64,000 nt of DNA. Origin: Candidatus Sumerlaeota bacterium (GTDB taxonomy: Bacteria > Sumerlaeota > Sumerlaeia > SLMS01 > JAHLLQ01). Position numbers and translations under genes: made by a program. The notes below the pieces were generated by a model. That model did no database searches and was not told the DNA's origin. It was given only the letters and a program-made list of their open reading frames with translations. Every line of letters begins with the position of its first letter. The stretch's first letter is position 1. Location of the stretch: NCBI GenBank assembly GCA_030156535.1, contig JASGMJ010000013.1:1-64000 (forward strand), read 5' to 3'. Shown one piece after another: positions 32,492 through 43,040 of the stretch.

Positions 32492-34090
32492 TCATCCTTC
32501 GTTGTCCCGTCCCAGCCACTCCCTCGCCGTTGCGAGGAGTTCGCCGTTCGACGCGACGACAACCCAGGTATCCCTGCCGTCGCGGTCGATCCACGCGGCA
32601 CGGCCGTCCGTCTCGTTTCCCCACTGGCGGTAATCGCTCTCCGCAAAGCCGGGCCACTGCGCCACCCGGCGGGCGAAGGCGTGCTCGAACTCGTCGGCGT
32701 CCAATGCGTCGTCCCAGACGGTCTTCCACGCCACGAACCACCGCGAATCATCGGCGCTGGCCACGGCCACGAAGCGGTCGCCCCCCCAACCCGCGGCCGC
32801 TGCCACGGCGACCGGCTCGTTGACGAGCACCTCGGTCGTCAGCGCCGTCAGCATCGGGAAGCTCTCCGGCGGCGTCAGGATCAGGCGCGTCACCCATTCG
32901 CCCACAACGCCGCGGTGCACCTCCTCCAGCCCGTCGCGCGCCTCCCACTCCGGCAGGTCAACTTCGATGGGCGCCTCGCGTTCGGCGTAGTACTTCTCGG
33001 GGTGGAGAATCTGCTCGGTGGACTGCGGCGGATCGCGGAATGGCAGGTCGCGCCACCCCTCGGTGCCGCTCGCCTGCAATGCCGTCATGAAATACATGCC
33101 GCCCATGTAGGGAAACACGAGTGCCTGCACCAGCGCCGGGGGAACATCGGCGAGCTGCTCGGTCCCCTGGTTCATCACTTCCGTCAGGCCGAGCATGTCG
33201 GCTGGCTTGAAGTTCTGCATTCCCCACTCGATCATCAGCATCGTGGCATCCCCTTCGAGCACGGCGGCGACGGCGGTGTTCTGGTCGCTGTTTGCCGTGC
33301 GGAAGGGGAGGTCCTTGATCGGGAAGTGCTGGTCCTGCAGCGCGTGATTGATCTCATGCGCCAGGATCACGCGTCCCAGGAACGACTTGGGGTCGAACGT
33401 ATCAACGACGTAGAGCGCGCCGGTTGCATCGTCGAACAAGCCGCCGACCTGCTCCTCCAGCAGCCCGGAGTACAGCAGCTTGAGATCGGCGTCGGGCGGC
33501 AGAATGCCCAGCGCCTGCCACGTTAGCGACTCGCCGCGCACGAGGGCGTCGGTCAGTTCCTTGGCCAACAGGCGGGAGAGCAGTTCCTTGAGTTCCTCGC
33601 GCGTCAGAATCACCGAGTCGATCGGGTGCTTGAGCTCCAGCCCGCGCACCCGCGCGGTTTCGCGCGCCACCTCGTCCACCAGGCGCTTGTACCGCAGCGT
33701 CTCCAGATCGAGCCCGCCGTCCACGTTGCGCGCAGCCAGCAGCCGGGCGCGCACCTGTTGCGCGTAGGTCTCCTGCGCGGCCAGCAGCTCGCGCAGTGCA
33801 TCGGGATCGCTCGGCAACTCGTCGGGAAGCGCGGGCGCCGGCACACGCAGCGTCACGGACTCCATCAGCCGCTCGAACTGCTCGGGCTCCAGATACTCCT
33901 CGAACGAGCGCAACTCGCCCGCGAAGTCCTCCAGACGGCGCTCGTTGAGGGCGGCCTCGCGCTGCGCGATGGAGAGGCGCTTGCGCAGAAGCTCCACGTC
34001 GGGCCCGGGTGCTTCCTGGGCTGCGGCGATGCCCGCCACCCCCAGCCACAACGCCACGCCACAGAGAATCAGCTGCTTCAGTTTTTTCAT
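32492..34090 (-). CDS. secreted HEXXH metalloprotease-like protein
   Basis: 532 residues with a Sec signal peptide (MKKLKQLILCGVALWLGVAG, cleavage after AAA/Q near residue 25). A coiled-coil-like helical region (about 30-150) precedes a zincin-type site, VILAHEINHALQDQHF (about 236-251), where HEINH is the HEXXH metal-binding motif. Downstream, AAVLEGDATMLMIEWGM contains a Glu suitable as the third ligand (gluzincin-like E-G-D-A). The C-terminal 150 residues are a separate alpha/beta domain (GWGGDRFVAVASADDSRWF, DTWVVVASNGELLATAREW). This resembles secreted metallopeptidases of uncertain family; the target is unknown and may be cell-wall or surface protein. The start at 34090 gives a clean signal peptide; an in-frame extension runs into a 15-bp tandem repeat. 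Confidence 0.75.
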   Translation of the reverse strand: MKKLKQLILCGVALWLGVAGIAAAQEAPGPDVELLRKRLSIAQREAALNERRLEDFAGELRSFEEYLEPEQFERLMESVTLRVPAPALPDELPSDPDALRELLAAQETYAQQVRARLLAARNVDGGLDLETLRYKRLVDEVARETARVRGLELKHPIDSVILTREELKELLSRLLAKELTDALVRGESLTWQALGILPPDADLKLLYSGLLEEQVGGLFDDATGALYVVDTFDPKSFLGRVILAHEINHALQDQHFPIKDLPFRTANSDQNTAVAAVLEGDATMLMIEWGMQNFKPADMLGLTEVMNQGTEQLADVPPALVQALVFPYMGGMYFMTALQASGTEGWRDLPFRDPPQSTEQILHPEKYYAEREAPIEVDLPEWEARDGLEEVHRGVVGEWVTRLILTPPESFPMLTALTTEVLVNEPVAVAAAAGWGGDRFVAVASADDSRWFVAWKTVWDDALDADEFEHAFARRVAQWPGFAESDYRQWGNETDGRAAWIDRDGRDTWVVVASNGELLATAREWLGRDNEG

Positions 34091-34148
34091 AAGACCGCCT
34101 CGCTGTTGATAGCTGGAAGCCAGGAGCATTCCAGGATGTCCTGACAAC

Positions 34149-34178
34149 GGATCGGGGCTCTGGGGATCGGGGCTCTGG
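34149..34178. repeat. exact tandem duplication of a 15-bp unit
   Basis: GGATCGGGGCTCTGG occurs twice in direct succession between the metalloprotease-like gene and ruvC, which are transcribed divergently. It sits 46 bp before the ruvC ATG. It could be a regulatory site duplication or simple slippage. Confidence 0.6.
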
Positions 34179-34223
34179 AGCAAAGGCTTGCCGCCCCGTC
34201 ACCCCCGTCGCAAGCTCCATGAC

Positions 34224-34784
34224 ATGAGGATTCTGGGAATCGACCCCGGGCTGGCGTCCACCGGCGTTGGCATCATCGAGCGCCACGGCGAGACGTGGCG
34301 CCAAGTCGTGGCGCGCGACGTGCGCACCGCCCCCAGCGCCTCGATGCCCGCCCGCCTGCAACGCATCTATGACCTCGTGGAAGGCTGCATCCGCGAGTTT
34401 TCCCCCGATGCCGTCTCCATCGAATCGGTCTTCACGGCCAAAAACATCCGCACGGCGATCCTGATGGCGCACGGGCGCGGCGCCGCGATTCTGGCCGCTT
34501 CCAACGCCAAAATTCCCGTCTTCGAGTATTCCCCGGCCGAGATCAAGTCCTCCGTGGCGGGAAAGGGGAGCGCCAGCAAGACGCAGGTCATGCAGATGGT
34601 CAAGGTGCTGTTGGCGCTGCCAGGGCTGCCGGAGAACGACCATCAGGCCGACGCGCTCGCCTGCGCGCTCACCCACGCGTTCCGGGCCAAGTTGCGCGAG
34701 CAGCTCGCCGGGCAGCCAGCCGGGGAAATGAACGAGGCGAAGCTGCTTCTGGCCCAGGCACGACGCGGACGGCGGCGGCGCTAG
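34224..34784 (+). CDS. ruvC: Holliday junction resolvase RuvC
   Basis: 186 residues, the normal length for RuvC, the endonuclease that cuts Holliday junctions with RuvAB during recombinational repair. All acidic catalytic positions are visible: Asp in GIDPGLASTG (residue 6), Glu in VSIESVF (about 70), and the DHQADALA pair near 144-147. The C-terminus is Arg-rich. ruvA and ruvB are not adjacent. The ATG at 34224 (MRILGIDPG) is the family start; an ATG 12 codons upstream is unlikely. A hairpin with a T run follows the gene. Confidence 0.93.
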   Translation: MRILGIDPGLASTGVGIIERHGETWRQVVARDVRTAPSASMPARLQRIYDLVEGCIREFSPDAVSIESVFTAKNIRTAILMAHGRGAAILAASNAKIPVFEYSPAEIKSSVAGKGSASKTQVMQMVKVLLALPGLPENDHQADALACALTHAFRAKLREQLAGQPAGEMNEAKLLLAQARRGRRRR

Positions 34785-34793
34785 CACGAAAAA

Positions 34794-34826
34794 GGGCCCG
34801 GCTTGCGCCGAGCCCACGTCACTTTT
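34794..34826 (+). terminator. rho-independent terminator after ruvC
   Basis: GGGCCCGGC (34794-34802) pairs with GCCGAGCCC (34807-34815) around a TTGC loop, with one mismatch. A five-T run follows a few bases later (34822-34826). It lies 10 bp after the ruvC stop codon. Confidence 0.6.
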
Positions 34827-34875
34827 TCCGGATTGGTTTCGCTTTTCCCCGATCCACGAAGAACGAACCGCGCGG

Positions 34876-35775
34876 TTACTCGTCCTTCTTGCCGCCAAAG
34901 AGCCCGCCGATCGAGCCCGTCACGTCCTTCACGGCGCCCTCGATTTCCTTGCCGGCCTTCTCGGCTTCGCCCGTCACGGACCCCGCCGCGTCTTCAAGAT
35001 CCTTGCCGACGTCACCCAGCCCCTCGCCGCCAAGGATGCCGTCGATCTGGCCCTTGATGTCGCCGGGCAGATTCTCGAGCGATCCGCCGATGCTGTCGAG
35101 CAGGTCGGTGGGCAGCAAGCCGGAGCCCGCCTTCGTGACCGACGCCAGAATCTCTGCGATGAACTGCTGGAGTGCCTCGGCCGGCGTCACCTTCTCCTTC
35201 TTGCCGCCGATGTCTTCCATCTCGATCGTGGGCACCTCCACGCCGATTGTCTTGCCGCCCGCGAGCGGCAACGCCACGTTCACCGTCGTCCCATCCACGA
35301 GTACCTTCTTGATCTTCATGGCCTTGGCGTTCGGATCGTCGGGCGGCGGAGGGGCTTCCTCGCCCGAGGAGAAGCGGCCTGCGTTGGCCATCAGGTCCTG
35401 CAGGTTCGAGGACTTCATGTTCTTTTCGAGCACGATGTCCGCCTGGCTGATCTGCACCAGGTTGATGGTGGGCTCCTGCGTGCGGAAGGACTGGATGTCG
35501 GCTTCCACGCGCACGGTGCCGAACTTCATGGCGTGCGGGGACTCGTAGCCTGACGGGTTGCCGAGCACGATATCGGTGAACTCAATGGTTCCGGCTCCGA
35601 TGTCCAGCTTGGCCGCTCCCACCGTGCAGTCGGTCATCAGGGCGAACGTCAGCCCCTTTTCCGTCCCGCGGCGCACCAATTCGTCCTTCTTGCTATACAG
35701 AATGTAGGCGCCTGCCCCAACCGCGAGCACCACGACGGCGATGATAACCAGGAGAATAACGATAATTTTCTTCAT
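34876..35775 (-). CDS. AsmA/DUF748-like membrane-anchored protein
   Basis: 299 residues. A single N-terminal membrane helix (about 3-29, IVILLVIIAVVVLAVGAGAY) anchors a periplasmic beta-rich domain with TVGAAKLDIGAGTIEFTDI, NPSGYESPHAMKFGTVRVEA and QISQADIVLEKNMKSSNLQ. This pattern, with strands describing GTIEF and a VEADI step, is typical of AsmA/YdbH-like envelope proteins that may move lipids between membranes. The last 70 residues are Gly/Asp-rich and amphipathic, ending in KEIEGAVKDVTGSIGGLFGG. AAAGGA lies upstream of the ATG at 35775. It is convergent with ruvC and divergent from the next gene. Confidence 0.7.
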   Translation of the reverse strand: MKKIIVILLVIIAVVVLAVGAGAYILYSKKDELVRRGTEKGLTFALMTDCTVGAAKLDIGAGTIEFTDIVLGNPSGYESPHAMKFGTVRVEADIQSFRTQEPTINLVQISQADIVLEKNMKSSNLQDLMANAGRFSSGEEAPPPPDDPNAKAMKIKKVLVDGTTVNVALPLAGGKTIGVEVPTIEMEDIGGKKEKVTPAEALQQFIAEILASVTKAGSGLLPTDLLDSIGGSLENLPGDIKGQIDGILGGEGLGDVGKDLEDAAGSVTGEAEKAGKEIEGAVKDVTGSIGGLFGGKKDE

Positions 35776-35901
35776 GAATTGTCGATTTCCTTTGAAATGG
35801 TTCAGTTCGGAACAATACCAACCGCGCCGGAGTCCAAAGGGCAAGCAAAGGTAAGGCCCACGTGAGGATTTCGGCAGAAGTGCATTGCTCCGGATATGGG
35901 C

Positions 35902-35929
35902 TTGAGTAATCTCCAAACTGGTATATTAT
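35902..35929 (+). promoter_or_regulatory. candidate sigma-70 promoter
   Basis: TTGAGT (35902-35907), a 16-bp spacer and TATTAT (35924-35929) stand out in a locally AT-rich stretch 46 bp before the ATG of the secreted thioredoxin-fold protein. The -10 box matches five of six consensus bases. Not proven by sequence alone. Confidence 0.5.
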
Positions 35930-35975
35930 CCAAAGTGCATATGCCGGCAAAACAACAAAATCCGAGAGGTGTGCC

Positions 35976-37148
35976 ATGCAATTGCGCCTGTTTCCCATTC
36001 TGTTCTCCCTCTGTCTGCTGACTGCTCCCGGACATGCGCAATACCTGCTGCACACCTGGGAGAACTTCGAGTCGGGGGTCATTCCGCCCTCCCTGATCAT
36101 GACGCACAATGCCACCGCGGAAAACACCCGCGTCATTGATCTGACCAGACTGAACGACCCCGACATCCTCAAAGGGGCCGCACGCGAGGAATGCGGGCGT
36201 TTTGCCGTCGGCTTTCAGACAGACCCCAAGCAACGCTTCCTGGGACTTGTCAGCGTCGCGAAGATGGATCGCAGCCGCCTCGGAGCAGGCGGCAAGGCCC
36301 TCTTTCAGGCCGACGTCTATCTGAAAGGGCACACCAGCGCCACGCATACCGTCGCCGTGCTCGCCCTCGCCGAACCGCCGGAGGGAGCCACCCCCTCGGG
36401 GTCCAGCCTCTGGCGCATGTACCGCTTCGGTATCATCAGTCAGAAGAAAACCTACTTCTCCTTCACCAACGCCACCCCGGAGCCGCAGGTCTACATGCAC
36501 CAGGACCTGCGCGAGGTCATTCCCATCAACAGCGGCTGGCACCGCATCCAGCTGGTCTTTGAAGGCCAGAGCGAAATCGCCTGCTATGTCGATGGGCGCC
36601 GCACCGTCTTCTCCCCCATCACCGACCGCACCTTCCCCATCATCCAGCCCGGTGTTCTCATCACTGCGCCGGAGGATGCCCCTCTCTTCGCCATCGTTGA
36701 CAACATCTCGATCCAGTGGACGCCGGACCCCAACACCCCCATGCCCGAATCGCCCTGGGTTGGCTCTTCGGAATCCGCAGCCCTTCCGTCGGGCGTCACC
36801 ATCTGGCCGACAAGTCCCGAGCAGTCGTGGGCCGAGTCCAAGCGCACCGGCAAGCCCCTGCTGGTGATGTTCTACAACCATGCCAGCCGTTCCTACCAGT
36901 CGCTCGTGAACAATGTCTTCAGCGGCAACGAAACCGCGAAGCAGAACCTGGAGAGGTTCGTCCTCCTGCGCGTGGACGTGAACCAACTGCGGGGCGGCGC
37001 GCTTGCCAGCAAGTTCACCGTCACGCGCGTGCCCACCTTCGTTGTCCTCGGGCCTGACGGACGCGAACGCATGCGCATCGTTGCAAACACGAACCCCGAC
37101 TGGAGAAAGATCTGGCCGGAGTTGGAAAAGACACTCGCGCCGCAATAG
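35976..37148 (+). CDS. secreted protein with cysteine-free thioredoxin-like C-terminal domain
   Basis: 390 residues with a Sec signal (MQLRLFPILFSLCLLTAPGH, cleavage after AHA/Q near 21). The middle (about 25-250) looks like a concanavalin/LamG-type beta-sandwich (WENFESGVIPPSL, SGWHRIQLVFEGQSEIACYV, IVDNISIQWTPDP). The C-terminus (about 278-388) is a thioredoxin fold of the DUF255/thioredoxin-7 kind: KRTGKPLLVMFYNHASRSYQ, LLRVDVNQLRGGALASKF, RVPTFVVLGPDGRER with the cis-proline at 353. The CXXC position is NHASRS, with no cysteine, so it cannot do thiol exchange. It may act as a binding or scaffold module. A sigma-70-like promoter precedes it. Confidence 0.75.
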   Translation: MQLRLFPILFSLCLLTAPGHAQYLLHTWENFESGVIPPSLIMTHNATAENTRVIDLTRLNDPDILKGAAREECGRFAVGFQTDPKQRFLGLVSVAKMDRSRLGAGGKALFQADVYLKGHTSATHTVAVLALAEPPEGATPSGSSLWRMYRFGIISQKKTYFSFTNATPEPQVYMHQDLREVIPINSGWHRIQLVFEGQSEIACYVDGRRTVFSPITDRTFPIIQPGVLITAPEDAPLFAIVDNISIQWTPDPNTPMPESPWVGSSESAALPSGVTIWPTSPEQSWAESKRTGKPLLVMFYNHASRSYQSLVNNVFSGNETAKQNLERFVLLRVDVNQLRGGALASKFTVTRVPTFVVLGPDGRERMRIVANTNPDWRKIWPELEKTLAPQ

Positions 37149-37404
37149 GCGCGGTTCGTGGTTTGCGGTTCGCACCACCATCGTCCACACCGTTCAAGCA
37201 TCCAAGACGTTCTCAAAGGAGCGTCTCTTTGGCCTCAATCGTTCAGCCGTCCCTGCGGAATTCCTTCCGAGGGAGAATGCTGCCGTGGCTCCAAGAAGGA
37301 TCCTGCGCGTAGAGCCTTCCAGCGGTTGCGATCACGCGCTCCCTGCACCGCGCCGGGGCCTTCGCTTGACAATCCCCGCCCCTCCTGCCTAGGGTCCGCG
37401 CAGG
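37149..37404. other. intergenic region upstream of the TPP riboswitch
   Basis: Part of a 414-bp gap before thiC. This stretch starts with GTTCGTGGTTTGCGGTTCGC, a degenerate repeat-like string, and presumably contains the thiC promoter; TTGACA at 37367 is a possible -35 with a weak -10. No gene seen. Confidence 0.4.
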
Positions 37405-37490
37405 TCAGCTAGGGGTGCTGCGCGACAATCGGCGCGGCTGAGAAAAACCCTTGGAACCTGATCCGGGTAATGCCGGCGCAGGGAAGCTGA
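37405..37490 (+). ncRNA. TPP (THI-box) riboswitch
   Basis: A clear thiamine pyrophosphate riboswitch aptamer. The P1 stem pairs TCAGCT (37405-37410) with AGCTGA (37485-37490). The conserved elements are present in order: CTAGGGGTGC, GGCTGAGA, AACCCTTGGAACCTGATC, GGGTAATGCCGGCG and CAGGGAAG. It lies directly upstream of thiC and should reduce expression when TPP is abundant. P1 ends exactly where an in-frame ATG (37491) follows; the real thiC start is 72 bp downstream, leaving room for an expression platform that hides the Shine-Dalgarno site. Confidence 0.96.
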
Positions 37491-39443
<1,953 letters not shown>

Positions 39444-39453
39444 GAGGTTCGGA

Positions 39454-39636
39454 GGTGTTTTCAGTTCTCCGTTTTCGGTGTTCAATTTTGCCGAGGAGCA
39501 GAACGGAGAACATGAATCGGAATCCGGCGTGTCACGACAAAGCCTTGATGAAGGCGCGAGCTGATCAGACGGGCGCAATCGCCGGAAAGAACCTGTAGTC
39601 CTGAAAACCGACAACCAACGACTGAGAACCGGAAAC
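39454..39636. repeat. inverted pair of CTGAAAAC-type motifs between thiC and thiF
   Basis: GTGTTTTCAGTTCTCCGTTT (from 39455) and a diverged reverse-complement partner CTGAAAACCGACAACCAACG (from 39601), continuing to GAGAACCGGAAAC. About 115 bp lies between. It is the same layout as at 1220-1397. No reading frame of note. Confidence 0.45.
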
Positions 39637-39692
39637 GACCACTGTCCTCTTCTTCCGCCATCGCGATCACGCTCAACGCTCTCCCCGTCGAA

Positions 39693-40481
39693 GTGGCGGC
39701 GGGCACGACGCTCTTCGCGCTGCGCGACGCCCGCAAACCCGGCGCCGACGTGCTGATCCTGAACGGTTATCCGTTCGCCGAGGACGTGCCGCTGAGCGAG
39801 GGCGACGAGGTTGTTCTGATTCGGCGCGGCGAAAAGCCCTCCGAAGAGGAACTGCGTGCGCAGATGGTCTCGCGTCACGGGCCCGGCGTTCACGCGCAAG
39901 TCGAGAAGGCCTTCGTCGGCATTGCGGGATGCGGGGGGCTGGGGAGCGCGGTGGCCGTGGCGCTCGCGCGCACCGGCGTCGGGCACCTGCTCCTGGTCGA
40001 TTTTGATGTCGTCGAGCCGAGCAATCTCAACCGCCAGCAGTTCTTCATCGACCAACTCGGCGAGTTGAAGGTCGAGGCGCTGAAGGCAAACCTGGCGCGC
40101 ATCAATCCGTACATTCGCGTCGAGGCGCTGAACCGGTGCCTGACTCTCGAAAACATCCCCGAGACTTTCGCGGCGTGCGACGTCGTGGCCGAATGTTTCG
40201 ACCGCGCCGACATGAAACGCGACATTGCCATCGCAATGCGGCAATCGTTGCCGGACACGCCACTCGTCACGGCCTCGGGGCTTGCCGGATTCGGCCCGTC
40301 GAACACCATTCGCACGCGGCGTGTTTTTCGCAACGTGTGGCTGGTGGGCGACGGCGAAACAGCCGCGCGGCCGGGACGCGGCCTGCTCGCGCCGCGCGTC
40401 GGCATCGCGGCCAGCCACCAGGCCAACGCCGTGCTGCGCCTGCTGCTCGGCGAAGCGCAAAAGGACGGTGAAGAAGCATGA
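39693..40481 (+). CDS. thiF: ThiS adenylyltransferase ThiF with N-terminal ubiquitin-like domain
   Basis: 262 residues from a GTG start. The E1-like domain has the nucleotide loop GIAGCGGLGSAVAVALARTG, LVDFDVVEPSNLNRQQFF and the C-terminal APRVGIAASHQANAVLRLLL. ThiF adenylates the C-terminus of ThiS so it can receive sulfur. The first 50 residues (ALRDARKPGADVLILNGYPF, LSEGDEVVLIRRGE) are a ThiS-like ubiquitin fold seen fused to ThiF in clostridial-type enzymes. In-frame codons upstream of the GTG read ITLNALPVEV, which is the expected first strand of that fold, but no ATG, GTG or TTG precedes it; a CTG at 39642 with GGAAA upstream may be the true start. The stop overlaps thiS by 4 bp. Confidence 0.88.
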   Translation: MAAGTTLFALRDARKPGADVLILNGYPFAEDVPLSEGDEVVLIRRGEKPSEEELRAQMVSRHGPGVHAQVEKAFVGIAGCGGLGSAVAVALARTGVGHLLLVDFDVVEPSNLNRQQFFIDQLGELKVEALKANLARINPYIRVEALNRCLTLENIPETFAACDVVAECFDRADMKRDIAIAMRQSLPDTPLVTASGLAGFGPSNTIRTRRVFRNVWLVGDGETAARPGRGLLAPRVGIAASHQANAVLRLLLGEAQKDGEEA

Positions 40482-40678
40482 AACTGCAACTCAATGGTGA
40501 AACGCAGGAAGTGAACGATGCCGCGACGCTCGACGAACTCGTCACCCGCCTCGGCATTGAACGCCAGCACCTGGTGATCGAGCACAACGGAGCGATTCGC
40601 ACGGCCGAAGAGTGGTCCGCTGCGGCGCTGCAGGACGGCGACGTGGTTGAAATGGTCCGTTTTGTTGGCGGCGGCTAG
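40478..40678 (+). CDS. thiS: sulfur carrier protein ThiS
   Basis: 66 residues, the normal size. It is a ubiquitin-like protein beginning MKLQLNGETQEV and ending in the GlyGly tail (VRFVGGG) that becomes a thiocarboxylate and donates sulfur to the thiazole ring. Its ATG overlaps the thiF stop codon (ATGA), so the two are coupled. It is separate from the ThiS-like domain at the N-terminus of ThiF. Confidence 0.95.
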   Translation: MKLQLNGETQEVNDAATLDELVTRLGIERQHLVIEHNGAIRTAEEWSAAALQDGDVVEMVRFVGGG

Positions 40679-40815
40679 AGCATTTCGCGCAAGCCGTGGC
40701 GAAGCGGAAGTGAGTTCACCAACCGCCTTCGCCAAGGGCAACGGCGGGCCAAGCGGAGAAGAGATTGAAAAACGAAGGAAAAGGGACAGCGAATCACGCA
40801 CCACGAACCGTGCAG

Positions 40816-40840
40816 AACTGAGAACTGAAAGCTGAGAACT
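40816..40840. repeat. degenerate CTGAGAAC motif run
   Basis: AACTGAGAACTGAAAGCTGA (from 40816) contains three head-to-tail units of about 8 bp. It belongs to the same motif family as 1220-1397 and 39454-39636. It sits in the 196-bp gap between thiS and thiG, just ahead of the thiG ribosome-binding site. Confidence 0.45.
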
Positions 40841-40874
40841 TACTAAATCAGGGACGGAGATGAAAGGAAGGGGA

Positions 40875-41681
40875 ATGATGGCAACAAAGCCGTTGAAGAA
40901 ACTGGTGATCGGAGGCGTGGAGCTGAACTCGCGCCTGTTTGTGGGCACGGGCAAGTTCTCGTCGCCCGAGGCCATGGCCGCAGCCGTCGAAGCGTCCGGC
41001 TCCGCGCTCGTCACGGTGGCGTTGCGCCGCGTGGACGTGCGTAATCCGGAGGACCGCACGCTCTCCGCGCTGGATTTTTCCAAGTACCGCCTGCTGCCCA
41101 ACACGTCGGGCGCGCGCACGGCCGAGGAGGCCGTTCGCCTGGCAAAGCTCGCACGCGCCGCGACGGGCACCAACTGGGTGAAGCTCGAAGTCACGCCCGA
41201 CCCAAACTACCTGCTCCCCGACCCGATTGAAACGTTGAAGGCCGCCGAGCAACTCGTCGCCGACGGCTTCGTGGTCCTGCCCTACATCAACGCCGACCCG
41301 ATTCTGGCCAAGCGCCTGCAAGACGTCGGTTGCGCGACGGTCATGCCGCTCGGCTCGCCCATCGGGACGAACCGCGGCCTCAAGACCGTCGATCAGATTC
41401 GCATCATCATCGAGCAGGCCACGGTGCCCGTCGTTGTTGACGCGGGAATCGGAATGCCGTCGCACGCGGCCGAGGCGATCGAGATGGGCGCCGACGCGGT
41501 GCTGATCAACACGGCGATTGCCGTGGCACGCGATCCTTCCGCCATGGCGCGCGCGTTCCGCCTTGCCGTGGAAGCCGCCGTGCTCGCCCGCGAGGCCGGC
41601 CCCGGCGAATCCACCGCCAAGGCCCGCGCGTCGAGCCCGCTCACCGGATTCCTCCACGAAACGAAAGGAGCCGCGTCATGA
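40875..41681 (+). CDS. thiG: thiazole synthase ThiG
   Basis: About 268 residues. ThiG is a TIM-barrel enzyme that joins deoxyxylulose phosphate, dehydroglycine and the ThiS thiocarboxylate to make thiazole phosphate. Family blocks are [55 protein letters not shown] with the Schiff-base lysine, [49 protein letters not shown] and [10 protein letters not shown]. The start is uncertain among ATGs at 40860, 40875 and 40878; AGGAAGGGG at 40865-40873 favours 40875 or 40878. Its end overlaps thiH by 4 bp. Confidence 0.95.
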   Translation: MMATKPLKKLVIGGVELNSRLFVGTGKFSSPEAMAAAVEASGSALVTVALRRVDVRNPEDRTLSALDFSKYRLLPNTSGARTAEEAVRLAKLARAATGTNWVKLEVTPDPNYLLPDPIETLKAAEQLVADGFVVLPYINADPILAKRLQDVGCATVMPLGSPIGTNRGLKTVDQIRIIIEQATVPVVVDAGIGMPSHAAEAIEMGADAVLINTAIAVARDPSAMARAFRLAVEAAVLAREAGPGESTAKARASSPLTGFLHETKGAAS

Positions 41682-42805
41682 GCAGCTTCGCCGATGTGAT
41701 GGAACAAACGGATTTCGCGGCGGTGCGCGAGTTGATCGCCAGCCGCACGGCGTCCGACGTCGAGCACGCCCTCGCGGCGGAGCAGCTCTCCGCCGATGAT
41801 CTCGCCGCGCTTCTCTCCCCCGCCGCCGCGGACTTCATCGAGCAGATGGCCCAACGCAGCGCCGCACTCACGGAACAGCGTTTCGGCAGAGTCGTGCAAA
41901 TGTACGCGCCGCTGTATCTTTCCAACGAGTGCGTGAACAAGTGCACGTACTGCGGATTCTCGCACGAGTTGAAGATCGCGCGCAAGACGCTGAGCGTTGA
42001 GGAGGTCGTGCGCGAAGCGAAACTGATTCGCGAGGAAGGCTTCCGGCATCTGCTGCTCGTCAGCGGCGAGGACCGGCGCTTCGTGAATATCCCGTACCTG
42101 CTCGAAGTCGTCTCCGAGATGAACAAGATTTTCGACTCGCTCGCCATCGAGATCCAGCCGCTGCAGGAAGACGAGTACCGCCAGCTCGTCCTCGCGGGCG
42201 TCGATGGACTCGTCATCTATCAGGAACTGTACGACCCCGAACGCTACCGTCTCTACCACGTGGCCGGGCCGAAGCGAAACTACCGCAACCGCCTGCTGGC
42301 CATCGAGGGGGGCGGGCGCGCGGGAATGCGCTCGCTCGGCATCGGCACGCTGTTGGGGCTCGGCGACTGGCGGACGGAGGCGTGGAGCGTCGGCCTGCAC
42401 GGCCGCTGGCTCTCCCGCCACTTCTGGCAGTCGCGTCTCGCCGTCAGCTTTCCGCGCATCCGCGACTGCGCGGGCGAATACACGCCCGACCTCCCCGTCG
42501 GCGATCCCGAGTTCGTCCAGATGATCTGCGCGATGCGGCTGTTCCTGCCCGATGCGGAGCTGGTGATGTCCACGCGCGAGCCCGCCGCATTGCGCGACAA
42601 CCTGATCGGGCTCGGCGTCACGCGCATGAGCGCCGGCAGCAAGACGAATCCGGGCGGCTATGCGTCGCAGGACCACGAGGGCGAGCAGTTCGAGATTGAG
42701 GACGGACGCCCCCCCGAGGAAATCGCCCGCATCATCGAGGAACGTGGCTTCGAGGCCGTCTGGAAGGACTTCGACCGCGAATTCGTCGCTCCACGCGGGG
42801 GGTGA
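41678..42805 (+). CDS. thiH: 2-iminoacetate synthase ThiH
   Basis: 375 residues. ThiH is a radical SAM tyrosine lyase that supplies dehydroglycine for thiazole formation in anaerobe-type thiamine synthesis. The radical SAM cluster motif is CVNKCTYC (Cys85, Cys89, Cys92) in [18 protein letters not shown]. Other conserved blocks are [65 protein letters not shown] and [11 protein letters not shown]. Translationally coupled to thiG by an ATGA overlap. The presence of ThiH rather than ThiO suggests anaerobic or facultative growth. Confidence 0.96.
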   Translation: MSSFADVMEQTDFAAVRELIASRTASDVEHALAAEQLSADDLAALLSPAAADFIEQMAQRSAALTEQRFGRVVQMYAPLYLSNECVNKCTYCGFSHELKIARKTLSVEEVVREAKLIREEGFRHLLLVSGEDRRFVNIPYLLEVVSEMNKIFDSLAIEIQPLQEDEYRQLVLAGVDGLVIYQELYDPERYRLYHVAGPKRNYRNRLLAIEGGGRAGMRSLGIGTLLGLGDWRTEAWSVGLHGRWLSRHFWQSRLAVSFPRIRDCAGEYTPDLPVGDPEFVQMICAMRLFLPDAELVMSTREPAALRDNLIGLGVTRMSAGSKTNPGGYASQDHEGEQFEIEDGRPPEEIARIIEERGFEAVWKDFDREFVAPRGG

Positions 42806-43040
42806 AGGCCGTCCAGCCTCCATTTGCCCCCCTCGGGCAGGCAACCGCGAGCCACGGCTCTCCAAATCCTGTGTCATCACGCTTCGCCCCTTGCCCCGCG
42901 AGTTGGCAGGTTTTCCGCTCTTGCCAGAGGGCAGAGTCTCCAGAGGGCAGGGGCTGCGAAGCAGAGCGCTTTCCAGTTGGCAACGGTCCCTCAGAGAGCA
43001 CAGAGAGAGCGAAGACTTCAGTCAAGGAAGCCTGAGACGC
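42806..43040. other. 235-bp gap between thiH and the prenyl synthase gene
   Basis: Contains two close copies of CCAGAGGGCAG (near 42924 and 42940) and an AGAGAGCACAGAGAGAGC string (near 42992), typical of the degenerate intergenic repeats in this window. No gene seen. Confidence 0.35.

Noticed and set aside
42900-43010. CCAGAGGGCAG and AGAGAG repeats as a possible CRISPR-like array
   Set aside because: Only two short copies with unequal spacing and no conserved repeat length; not a CRISPR.
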